The position numbers were made by a program, and so were the translations under genes. A stretch of 64,000 nucleotides of DNA from Luteimonas kalidii (lineage in GTDB: Bacteria > Pseudomonadota > Gammaproteobacteria > Xanthomonadales > Xanthomonadaceae), in the NCBI RefSeq assembly GCF_029887935.1, contig NZ_JARXRO010000009.1, forward strand, positions 15,484 through 79,483, given 5' to 3'. The stretch's first letter is position 1; the number at the start of each line of letters is the position of its first letter. Below the pieces are notes generated by a model. That model was not told the DNA's origin and made no database searches. It saw only the letters and a list, made by a program, of their open reading frames with translations. Shown in pieces: positions 1 to 9,621 of this stretch.

Positions 1-10
1 CGCGCCCGGG

Positions 11-1954
<1,944 letters not shown>

Positions 1955-2050
1955 GTCGCCCTCCCGAGGCAGTCTTGCCAGCCATCGACCGGCGTCCATG
2001 CACCAGTGTGCCGCATCGCCGCGGTGTTGCGACGCAGCACCGCGCTTGGA

Positions 2051-2084
2051 CTTTGGTCGCAGGCGCAGGCCACCCCTACCAAAG
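2051..2084. promoter_or_regulatory. Inverted ACCAAAG pair between acs and the porin
   Basis: CTTTGGT at 2051-2057 and ACCAAAG at 2078-2084 form an inverted pair, 20 bases apart, in the 209-base divergent control region. The minus-strand copy reads GACCAAAGTC and a related GACCAAGGTC occurs at 9596-9605. A site for a shared activator of acs and the porin (for example a CrbR/ErdR-type LuxR regulator) is an inference from position only. Confidence 0.35.
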
Positions 2085-2163
2085 ACGAATAGGCACCGCG
2101 CGCCCCGGCGCGCAGCCTCGCTGGGCGAGTGTGTGACCCACAAGTCTCTGGGAGGGGAACTTC

Positions 2164-3567
2164 ATGATCAGACGCAGGCCGATCCGGCCGCTTGCGGCCG
2201 CTTTGACGCTGGCCCTCATCGCGCCGGGGGTGGCGTTCGGGCAGACCGCGAAGGAACGGGAGCTGGAGGCGCGCATCGCCCAGCTCGAGGCACAGGTGCA
2301 GGCGCTGCTGCAGGGGCAGCAGCAGACCCAGGCCACGGTGGAACAGACGCAGGCGACGGTCGCCGCGACCCAGACCCAGCTCGACGAGGTCCGGGTGGCG
2401 CAGGGCGCGCCGGGCGACGGCAAGCCGCGCATCCAGGGCTCGCCGATCCTGACCGGCGGCAACCCGGGCAGCGTGTTCTCCTACGGCGGCTTCATCAAGC
2501 TCGACGCGATGACCACCGACACCAGCGACGGCACGATCGCGGAAGGCTCGGCCGGGCGCCTGTTCTACGTGCCCGCCACGATCCCGGTCGCGGCCAACGG
2601 CGCCGAACCCGACACCGATCCGTACACCGACTTCCACGCCGCGTTCTCGCGCTTCTGGCTGGCGGCGGACTGGACCAGCGAGGGCGGCGACAAGTTCCGC
2701 GGCTACATCGAGGCCGACATGTTCGGCGGCGGCAGCGCCAACCTCGGCAACGAGGTGGCCACCAACACCCACGGCCTCACCCTCCGGCACGCCTACGTGA
2801 CCTGGAACAAGTGGCTGGCCGGCCAGACCTGGTCGAACTTCCAGGACGTGGCGGCGCTGCCCGAAGCGGTGGATTTCGTCGGCGTCACCGAAGGCACCAC
2901 CTTCGTGCGCCAGGCGCAGGTCCGCTACACCAGCGGCCCGTTCTCGGTCGCGCTGGAAAACCCGCTCACCACCGTCAGCAGCGTCGACACCGCCGCGCGC
3001 AACAACGCCGGCGGCAGCAACGTGATGCCCGATGTCACCGCGCGCTACGTGACCAAGGGCGACTGGGGCCACTTCAGCGTCGCCGGCCTGCTGCGCCAGC
3101 TCAAGACCGGCGACGAGAGCACCAGCGGCGCGGCGGTCAGCCTGTCGGGCCGGTTCAACATCGGCGCCAGCGACGACATCCGCTGGATGGCGAACTACGG
3201 CTCGGGCATCGGCCGCTACCTGGCGTTCGGCCTCGGGGCGGACGCGGTGCTCGACGCCAACGGCGAGCTGCATTCGCAGAACGGCGCCGGCGGCTTCGTG
3301 GCCTGGCGGCACGCGTTCACGCCGCAGCTGCGCAGCAACCTGATGTATTCGGTGGCCGAGTTCGACAACGACCGCGGGCTGGCGGGCTGGGGCCCGGGCA
3401 GCTGGTCGGCGATCGAGCGCGCGCAGTCGTTCCACGCCAACCTGATCTATTCGCCGTTCCCGAAACTCGACATCGGCGCCGAGATCAGCTGGGGCGAGCG
3501 CGCGCTGGAAGACGACCGCAAGGGCGACCTCAAGCGCATCCACACCACCGTCAAGTATTCGTTCTAG
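2164..3567 (+). CDS. DcaP-like trimeric outer-membrane porin
   Basis: The 467-residue product has a Sec signal peptide (residues 1-27, ending AFG-Q). A short coiled-coil stretch rich in Glu, Gln and Leu follows (about 28-85, including QATVEQTQATV repeats), then a long beta-rich region ending in an aromatic C-terminus (YSF) as expected for BamA-inserted barrels. This order is typical of DcaP-family porins, which pass dicarboxylates or other small anions. The start has a strong Shine-Dalgarno (GGGAGGGG). Placement between acs and a sodium:carboxylate-type symporter suggests it is the outer-membrane entry step for the same substrate; the substrate itself is inferred. Confidence 0.82.
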   Translation: MIRRRPIRPLAAALTLALIAPGVAFGQTAKERELEARIAQLEAQVQALLQGQQQTQATVEQTQATVAATQTQLDEVRVAQGAPGDGKPRIQGSPILTGGNPGSVFSYGGFIKLDAMTTDTSDGTIAEGSAGRLFYVPATIPVAANGAEPDTDPYTDFHAAFSRFWLAADWTSEGGDKFRGYIEADMFGGGSANLGNEVATNTHGLTLRHAYVTWNKWLAGQTWSNFQDVAALPEAVDFVGVTEGTTFVRQAQVRYTSGPFSVALENPLTTVSSVDTAARNNAGGSNVMPDVTARYVTKGDWGHFSVAGLLRQLKTGDESTSGAAVSLSGRFNIGASDDIRWMANYGSGIGRYLAFGLGADAVLDANGELHSQNGAGGFVAWRHAFTPQLRSNLMYSVAEFDNDRGLAGWGPGSWSAIERAQSFHANLIYSPFPKLDIGAEISWGERALEDDRKGDLKRIHTTVKYSF

Positions 3568-3575
3568 CCGCGTCC

Positions 3576-3611
3576 GGGCCGGGTCGCCGCCGCTCCGGTG
3601 GCGGCCCGGCC
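3576..3611 (+). other. Strong GC-rich hairpin between porin and symporter
   Basis: Arms at 3576-3591 and 3597-3611 pair over about 15 bases with a small loop and two mismatches, nine bases after the porin stop. No T-run follows, so it is more likely an mRNA-stabilising or attenuating hairpin that sets different porin and symporter levels than a classical terminator. Confidence 0.4.
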
Positions 3612-3672
3612 GGTTCCGTTCCAGGACCCGTCCCGGCATTCGTTCCCGCAGATCCACGGAGGCATGTCAACC

Positions 3673-3930
3673 ATGAGTGCAGACACCGAACACTGGCGCA
3701 GGACACGCAACCTGACGCTGACGCACCTGGCCGTCTGGTTCGTCTTCGCATTCCTGATCCACTGGTTCGCCCACGACATCAACGGCATCCGCTTCATGGG
3801 CTGGCCGCTGGGCTACTACATGGCCGCGCAGGGGTCGCTGGCCGTGTTCGTGGTCCAGCTGTTCCTGTTCAGCCGGCAGCAGCACGCCATCGACGTGAAG
3901 TACGGCGTCCACGAAGAAGACGAAGTCTGA
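3673..3930 (+). CDS. Sodium/substrate symporter small subunit, DUF4212
   Basis: The 85-residue protein has two hydrophobic helices (about residues 17-38 and 50-75) and a charged tail. It matches the DUF4212 small subunit that pairs with VC_2705-type SSS transporters. An ATG at 3664 sits one base after the GGAGG Shine-Dalgarno (3658-3662), too close to work, so the ATG at 3673 with ten-base spacing is preferred and gives the family length. The large subunit starts 18 bases downstream, so the two are co-transcribed. By family knowledge the small subunit assembles with or stabilises the large one in the inner membrane. Confidence 0.9.
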   Translation: MSADTEHWRRTRNLTLTHLAVWFVFAFLIHWFAHDINGIRFMGWPLGYYMAAQGSLAVFVVQLFLFSRQQHAIDVKYGVHEEDEV

Positions 3931-3948
3931 CAACCGAGGGGAGACGTC

Positions 3949-5769
3949 ATGGCACTGCAATTCGAAGGCAAGTCCTTCACCCAAAGCCTGCCGAAGATCT
4001 ACGCGATCTACACCGGCGGGTTCCTTGCGTTCTTCGGGCTGATGGCGGTACTGGAGCAGTTCGGGCTCAGTGCGCGCGCCATCGGCCTGAGCTTCGTCGC
4101 CTTCACCATCGGCATCTACGCCTTCATCGGCGTACTGTCGCGGACCGCGGCAGCGGACGCGTACTACCTCGCCGGCCGCAGCGTGCCGCCGGTGTTCAAC
4201 GGCATGGCGACGGCGGCCGACTGGATGTCGGGCGCATCGTTCGTGGCGATGGCCGGCGGCATCTTCATGTCCGGCTATCCGTACCTGGCCTTCGTGGTCG
4301 GCTGGACCGGCGGCTACATCCTGGTCGCGACGCTGATGGCGCCGTACCTGCGCAAGTTCGGCTGCTACACGGTGCCTGACTTCATCGGCACCCGGTACGG
4401 CGGCAAGCTGACGCGGTTCTGCGCGATCGTGGTGCTGATGGTGGCCTCGTTCACCTACGTCACCGCGCAGATCACCGCCACCGGCACGATCGCGGCACGC
4501 GCCTTCCTGATCCCGTTCGAGCTCGCCTGCTGGCTGGGCCTGGTCGGCATCCTGGTGTGCTCGATGCTCGGCGGCATGCGCGCGGTGACCTGGACCCAGG
4601 TGGCGCAGTACATCGTGCTGATCGTGGCCTACATCCTGCCGATCGTGTGGATGTCGGGCGCGCAGGGTTTCGGCTGGTTCCCGCAGCTGCAGTACGGCCC
4701 GGCGGTGGAACGCATCCAGGAACTCGAGCCGCTGCTGGGCGTCGGTACCGCACCGGTGGACACCGTGGCCGGCCTCTCGGCCCTGACCACCCTGCACGCC
4801 TCGCCTGCGGACGGCGCACTGGCCGCGTGGCAGTTCGTGACCCTGGCGTTCTGCATGATGGTCGGCACCGCGTCGCTGCCGCACATCCTGATGCGCTACT
4901 TCACCACGCCGTCAGTCAAGGCCGCGCGCAGCTCGGTGGCCTGGTCGCTGTTCTTCATCTTCCTGCTGTACTTCTCGGCGCCGGCCCTGGCCACGCTGAG
5001 CAAGCTGTCGCTGTTCGACCCGACCCTGGCCAGCTCGATCTTCGGCAAGGCGATCGCCGACGTGGAAGCGCTGAGCTGGGTGCGCAACTGGGGCGAGATC
5101 GGGCTGGTGGCGATCCGCGACTCCAACGGCGACGGCCTGCTGCAGGTGAACGAGTTCTTCCTCAACCCCGACATCATCGTGCTGGCCACGCCGGAATTCG
5201 CCGGCCTGCCGTACGTGATCTCGGGCCTGGTGGCCGCGGGTGGCCTGGCGGCCGCACTGTCGACCGCCGATGGCCTGCTGCTGGCCATGGCCAACACCCT
5301 GTCGCATGACCTGTACTACAAGATCATCGACCCGAAGGCCGAGACCCGGAAGCGCCTGCTGACCGCCCGCGTGCTGCTGCTGGTGATCGGTGCGGCCGGT
5401 GCGGCGGTGGCGTCGATGCGGCTGGAAGGCATCCTCGGCGCGGTGGCCTGGGCCTTCTGCTTCGCGATGTCGGGCCTGTTCGCGCCGCTGGTGCTGGGCG
5501 TGTGGTGGAAGCGGGCCAACCGTGCCGGCGCCGTGGCCGGCATGGTGGTCGGCCTGATCGCAGGCTGGGGCTACCTGCTCGCGGTGCGCAACGGCATGAC
5601 GCCGTGGCTGGGGCTGGACCACCTGCGCTTCGGTGTGGTCGGCGTGGTGGCCAGCTTCATCGCGATGGTCAGCGTCTCGCTGCTGACGCCGGCGCCGGAC
5701 GAGGAGATCCAGCGCATGGTCGACGAGGTGCGCGTGCCGCGCGGCGAGTCGCTCGTGCGTCACCACTGA
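3949..5769 (+). CDS. Sodium:solute symporter large subunit (VC_2705 subfamily)
   Basis: This 606-residue inner-membrane SSS-family transporter has about 13 predicted helices. The SSS core is visible in the segments containing AADWMSGASFVAMAGGIF and AAALSTADGLLL. Together with the DUF4212 subunit it is expected to import a small carboxylate such as acetate with sodium; the link to acs supports this but the substrate is not proven. A canonical EF-hand loop lies in a hydrophilic insert at residues 391-402 (Asp391, Asn393, Asp395, Gly396, Leu398, Glu402). A good Shine-Dalgarno (GGGGAG) precedes the ATG. A rho-independent terminator follows the gene. Confidence 0.93.
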   Translation: MALQFEGKSFTQSLPKIYAIYTGGFLAFFGLMAVLEQFGLSARAIGLSFVAFTIGIYAFIGVLSRTAAADAYYLAGRSVPPVFNGMATAADWMSGASFVAMAGGIFMSGYPYLAFVVGWTGGYILVATLMAPYLRKFGCYTVPDFIGTRYGGKLTRFCAIVVLMVASFTYVTAQITATGTIAARAFLIPFELACWLGLVGILVCSMLGGMRAVTWTQVAQYIVLIVAYILPIVWMSGAQGFGWFPQLQYGPAVERIQELEPLLGVGTAPVDTVAGLSALTTLHASPADGALAAWQFVTLAFCMMVGTASLPHILMRYFTTPSVKAARSSVAWSLFFIFLLYFSAPALATLSKLSLFDPTLASSIFGKAIADVEALSWVRNWGEIGLVAIRDSNGDGLLQVNEFFLNPDIIVLATPEFAGLPYVISGLVAAGGLAAALSTADGLLLAMANTLSHDLYYKIIDPKAETRKRLLTARVLLLVIGAAGAAVASMRLEGILGAVAWAFCFAMSGLFAPLVLGVWWKRANRAGAVAGMVVGLIAGWGYLLAVRNGMTPWLGLDHLRFGVVGVVASFIAMVSVSLLTPAPDEEIQRMVDEVRVPRGESLVRHH

Positions 5770-5788
5770 CGGTCCTGCGATGCAACCG

Positions 5789-5825
5789 GATGCCGGGGCG
5801 AGGCGACTCCCCCGGCATCTTTTAT
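5789..5825 (+). terminator. Rho-independent terminator of the symporter operon
   Basis: A 10-base perfect stem (GATGCCGGGG with CCCCGGCATC) is followed by TTTTATT, 20 bases after the symporter stop codon. Confidence 0.9.
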
Positions 5826-5876
5826 TCGTGAGAGCATGGCCCCGAAGACCAGGGGCGCGAGGAGCCGCGACAACGC

Positions 5877-6236
5877 ATGGTGACCGGAGTACCGCTGTAC
5901 GCAGTCGTGATCGACTACCTGCTGGGCATGGTGATGTGGACCCTGATCGGACGCTTCGGCATGCGCCTGTTCCTGCCGGAGGAGAGCAGGTTCTTCTTCA
6001 GCCGCTTCTTCGTCCGGGTCACCGACCCGCTGCTCAAGCTGTTCAAGCCGATCACGCCGGGCTTCCTGGTGCCGGCGATGGTGCCGCTGTACGTGGCCTG
6101 GTTCTTCTTCATGGCCCGGTTCTACGTGTTGCCGTGGGCGCTGGGCTATTCGGTGATGGGGATGCTGTCGTTCCCGCTGGAAGGCCAGATCGCGCAGGGC
6201 CTGTACTGGCTCACCTCGAAGCTGCTGGGTAGCTGA
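5877..6236 (+). CDS. Small YggT-like inner-membrane protein
   Basis: The 119-residue protein has hydrophobic segments at about residues 5-25, 60-80 and 85-105. The motif SRFFVRVTDPLLKLFKPI resembles the 'R-x-TDP-L-x-P-I-R' region of YggT proteins, whose role in the membrane is poorly defined. A GAGGAG Shine-Dalgarno lies upstream. The gene follows the symporter terminator and therefore has its own promoter or depends on read-through. The YggT assignment rests on one motif and size; it is not certain. Confidence 0.7.
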   Translation: MVTGVPLYAVVIDYLLGMVMWTLIGRFGMRLFLPEESRFFFSRFFVRVTDPLLKLFKPITPGFLVPAMVPLYVAWFFFMARFYVLPWALGYSVMGMLSFPLEGQIAQGLYWLTSKLLGS

Positions 6237-6296
6237 TCCGGCGCACCGCGGTGCGGTGCGCGTCGCGCTTGCGAGGTGCGCGCAGGCGTGCCGGAT

Positions 6297-6965
6297 TCAG
6301 TCCGCGAACGCGCGGTCGACCGCTCCCGCGTCCAGCAGCGCACGCAGGTCGCGGCGCACTTCCTGCCAGTGGTAGCGCACCGAGTTCCGCACCACGTCCT
6401 CGTCCAGCCGCATCAGGGTCTCGACGATCGGCGCATGCCGCACCAGCGCCGCGGGGCTTTCGTGGAAACAGCCCTCGTCGTCGCCGACCTGGCTCCAGGG
6501 CGTGAGCGCGATGCGCGCGCGGACGCGCCCGGCGTGCTCGGCGTAGCCGTCGTCGGCCTCGGCCGGCACGCCGGTCTCGTCCAGGGTGCGGTCGAGGTCG
6601 CGACGCATCAGCGCGCCGACCCGCTCCTCCGCCATCCCGCCGCGCGCCAGCAGGCCGCCGGCATAGACGCTCAGGTCGGACAGGCTGGCCAGCCACATGT
6701 GCCACTTGGCGGCGTTGAGCAGCTCCACGAAGCCGTCCTGCTCGAACAGCTCCGGATAGCGCTGGCCGGCGCGCGTGCGCATGTAGCCGTACAGGGTGGT
6801 CTGGGCGATGAAGCTCGCGCGCGAGGACACGAACCCGCGCAGCGCCTCGGGATCGCGCACCGGCTCGCGGCGGACGCGGCCGCCGATGCCGAGGTAGTCG
6901 CGGGCCATGTCGAGAAAGCCGGTGATGCGGGAGCGGGCGCCGCCGGTGTCGGGGTGCTGGGTCAT
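6297..6965 (-). CDS. Conserved protein of unknown function in the acetate cluster
   Basis: The product is 222 residues, cytoplasmic (no signal peptide or membrane helix), Arg-rich and predicted mostly alpha-helical. Clear blocks include FVSSRASFIAQTTLYGYMRTR and LLNAAKWHMWLASLSDL. I do not recognise a catalytic motif. The ATG at 6965 has an AGGAG Shine-Dalgarno. It is transcribed in the same direction as the exonuclease/DUF294 pair, about 50 bases downstream of the exonuclease stop, so it is likely the last gene of that operon. My recollection that relatives are loosely annotated as 'esterase' is not supported by any visible nucleophile motif. Confidence 0.72.
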   Translation of the reverse strand: MTQHPDTGGARSRITGFLDMARDYLGIGGRVRREPVRDPEALRGFVSSRASFIAQTTLYGYMRTRAGQRYPELFEQDGFVELLNAAKWHMWLASLSDLSVYAGGLLARGGMAEERVGALMRRDLDRTLDETGVPAEADDGYAEHAGRVRARIALTPWSQVGDDEGCFHESPAALVRHAPIVETLMRLDEDVVRNSVRYHWQEVRRDLRALLDAGAVDRAFAD

Positions 6966-7017
6966 TGCGCGCGGGGCTCCTGCAGGCGAGTGGGAGACTG
7001 TGACCGAAGGCGGCGCG

Positions 7018-7701
7018 CTAGTCGAGATCGCGCAGCCGCACGCGCGCGACACCACCGAGCGCTTCGACCTGCGCCAGCAGCAGCTCGCCGCACGCCAGCG
7101 CGTCGGCCACCGCCGAGTGCTGCGCGTGCGGCGCCAGGCCGTGCCGCGCGCGCGACGCGGCCAGGGTCAGCGCGCCCCCGTGTTCGTCGATGCGCACGCC
7201 GCCGCCCTCGAGCAGGGTCCGAGCCAGCGCCAGCGTGTCGATGAAGCGATTGGGCAGCGGCACGCCGCCGTGGCGAAGCAGCAGCGCGCGCAGGAAGCCG
7301 CGCTCGATGCTGGCCGCATGCGCCGCGATGACGCGCCCTGCCAGCGCGGGCAGCAGGGCATCGAGCAGTGCGGCTTCGTCGCTGGCCTGCGCCAGGTCGC
7401 TGTCGAACAGGCCGTGGATGGTCGCGCTCTGGCCGACGCCTTCGGTGCCGCGCGGCCGTACGCGGATTTCGCGTGCGGCGCCCATGCGCAGGCGGCCGCG
7501 GTCGATCGGGACCCAGCCGGCGGACAGGATCTGGTCGCGCGCGGGGTCCAGACCGGTGGTCTCGAAATCCAGCGCCAGCACCGGCAAGGCCTCGAACACG
7601 GTCGCGGCCGCGGGCAGCGGCACCGCCAGCGCCTCGCGCTGCGACGGCAGCCGGCAGCGCGCGCGCGCATGTTCCCCGCGCCAGGCACGCCAGCCGATCA
7701 C
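7018..7701 (-). CDS. 3'-5' exonuclease, DEDDh (DnaQ-like) family
   Basis: A 227-residue protein with the ExoI motif LDFETTG (Asp/Glu metal ligands) near residue 35, an internal HAASIERGF region (ExoII) and a C-terminal HSAVADAL block with the His and Asp of ExoIII. This is the DNA polymerase III epsilon/RNase T-like fold, acting on single-stranded DNA or RNA ends. The GTG start at 7701 overlaps the TGA of the upstream DUF294 gene (GTGA) with an AGGA six bases before, so the pair is translationally coupled. Homologous exonucleases sit next to DUF294 and SSS genes in other proteobacteria, so the pairing is ancient, but the reason is unknown. Confidence 0.86.
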   Translation of the reverse strand: MIGWRAWRGEHARARCRLPSQREALAVPLPAAATVFEALPVLALDFETTGLDPARDQILSAGWVPIDRGRLRMGAAREIRVRPRGTEGVGQSATIHGLFDSDLAQASDEAALLDALLPALAGRVIAAHAASIERGFLRALLLRHGGVPLPNRFIDTLALARTLLEGGGVRIDEHGGALTLAASRARHGLAPHAQHSAVADALACGELLLAQVEALGGVARVRLRDLD

Positions 7702-9551
7702 GGGAAGTCCTGTTTCAGCGCGTCCTGGGCCTCGCGGATGACGAGGAAGGCATCGCGCAGCGCGGCGCGCTCGGCATGGCCGATGCGGCGCACGTCGAGG
7801 TGGTTGTGCGGCGCCTCGCCGCGGCGCGCGAGGTCGGCATGCAGGCGCACGCGCAACCCGCACAGCAGGCGATAGGCGCCGTCGAGGCGATCGCCCTCGG
7901 CGCGATCCATCGCCCCGCGCGCGACCAGGGCCGCGATGCGTTCGCGTGTCGAGGCCACGGTCACGCCGCCCTGCAGGGCGCGCACGCGCACCAGGTCGGT
8001 CAGCGGCAGCAGGCCGGCGGCCTTGATCTCGAGGGTGTCGCGATGCTCGCCCTGGCGCTGCAGGACGAACTGGCGGAAGAATCCCAGCGGCACGTCGTAG
8101 TGCGCGGCCTGGTGCGCCAGCGCGCTCAGGAACACCGCGCGGCCACGGCCACCGGCACACTCGGCCATCGCCTCGCGGATGCGCGCCACCAGGCCCGCGT
8201 CGCCATGGATGCCGCGCAGGTCGAAGAAGATGCTCACCCGCAGCACCGCGGTCGGGTCGGGCAGCGTGGCCCAGCGCGCGAAGTGGCGCAGCCAGCCCGA
8301 CAGCGGCTGCCGCCATTCCGGCGTGGTGGCCATGATCCCGCCCGGACAGTAGACGTAGCCGCAGGCGTCGAGCCCGTCGCTGACCTCCCGCGCCAGCGCG
8401 GCGAACCAGGCGTCGGCGCCGGCGGGCACGTCGTCGGCATGCACGATGCCGTTGTCCTGGTCGGTCCGCAGGCTCTGCTCCTCGCGCGCCTGCGAACCGA
8501 ACGCCAGCCACGCCCACGGCGCCGGCGCCGGACCCAGGCGCGCCTGGGCGAGGTGGATCAGGCGTCGGGTCACCGCATCGGTGATGGTGCTCATCACCTT
8601 CGGCACCTCCTCGGCGCGCAGGCCCGAGGCCAGCAGCAGTTCGAACAGCTTCGGCACCCGGCGGCAGACCTCGACCACGCCCTCGCGCGTGTCCTGCTTC
8701 TGGATCTGGGCGGCGAGGTAGAGCGGGTGGTGGGTCTGCAGGCTGAGCAGGTCGCGGGTGGTGACCATGCCCACCACCGCGCCGTCGCGCACCAGAGGCA
8801 GGTGGTGGATGCCGCGCCCGGCCATGGCGACGATGCCCGAGAGCACCGGGCTGTCGGCCTCGAGCGTCAACGGCGTGGCGGTCATCACCTCGGCCACCGG
8901 CGTGGACGGGTCGCGCCCCTGCGCGAGCACGCGATTGCGCAGGTCGCGGTCGGTGAGGATGCCTTCCAGTTCGCGGCCCTCGCCCACCAGCAGCGACGAC
9001 ACGCCGTGCTCGGCCATCACCCGCGCCGCCTCCGCCACCGGGGTGGCGCGCGGCACCGAGATCGGCGTGCGGCGCGCCAGCTGCGACAGCGGGGTGAGGA
9101 ACAGGGTCGCGGTCTGCCTGCCGGCCGCGCTGTCCTGCAGCGCGCCGACCAGCCGCTGTTCCAGGCTGCGGATGTAGAAGTCGTCGAACGCGCGCGAGGC
9201 CGCGCGCAGGTCGTCGAAGGCCGCGCGCGGCATGCACCACAGCAGGCTGTCCTCGATCAGCACCGCGCGGAAGCGCACCGGGCGCGCACCGAGCAGCGAC
9301 TGCAGGCCGAAGCTCTCGCCCTCGCCGTAGCGGCCGATCAGGTTGCCCTGGGCGTCGTGGGTCTCGACCGCGCCGCGGCGGACCAGCCACAGGGTGTCGT
9401 TGGCTTCGCCGATGCGCAGCACCTCGGTGCCGCTGCGCCGGTAGACCGCTTCGAACGCCGCTGCAGCGCGCCGCAACTGCGGCGGTTCCAGGCAGTCGAA
9501 CGGCGGCGTCTGCGCGAGGAAGCGTTCGACATCGGCCAGCGGGCTGTCCAT
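7698..9551 (-). CDS. cNMP-binding/CBS/DUF294 nucleotidyltransferase-like protein
   Basis: The 617-residue protein has four parts: a cyclic-nucleotide-binding-type beta-roll (about 15-130), a tandem CBS pair (about 155-280) that normally senses adenine nucleotides, a DUF294 nucleotidyltransferase-like domain (about 310-450, containing FGSQAREEQSLRTDQDNG with the G-S...D-x-D pattern), and a helical C-terminal domain. It is probably a cytoplasmic signalling enzyme. Its neighbours (exonuclease, sodium symporter, acs) match those of similar genes elsewhere, pointing to control of carboxylate metabolism by energy state. The reaction it catalyses is not known. Confidence 0.87.
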   Translation of the reverse strand: MDSPLADVERFLAQTPPFDCLEPPQLRRAAAAFEAVYRRSGTEVLRIGEANDTLWLVRRGAVETHDAQGNLIGRYGEGESFGLQSLLGARPVRFRAVLIEDSLLWCMPRAAFDDLRAASRAFDDFYIRSLEQRLVGALQDSAAGRQTATLFLTPLSQLARRTPISVPRATPVAEAARVMAEHGVSSLLVGEGRELEGILTDRDLRNRVLAQGRDPSTPVAEVMTATPLTLEADSPVLSGIVAMAGRGIHHLPLVRDGAVVGMVTTRDLLSLQTHHPLYLAAQIQKQDTREGVVEVCRRVPKLFELLLASGLRAEEVPKVMSTITDAVTRRLIHLAQARLGPAPAPWAWLAFGSQAREEQSLRTDQDNGIVHADDVPAGADAWFAALAREVSDGLDACGYVYCPGGIMATTPEWRQPLSGWLRHFARWATLPDPTAVLRVSIFFDLRGIHGDAGLVARIREAMAECAGGRGRAVFLSALAHQAAHYDVPLGFFRQFVLQRQGEHRDTLEIKAAGLLPLTDLVRVRALQGGVTVASTRERIAALVARGAMDRAEGDRLDGAYRLLCGLRVRLHADLARRGEAPHNHLDVRRIGHAERAALRDAFLVIREAQDALKQDFP

Positions 9552-9621
9552 GCCGGCGATGGTAGCCCCGCCGCGGGCTCCGGGCGCGCGACCGCGACCA
9601 AGGTCGGGTACGCGCGGAGCG

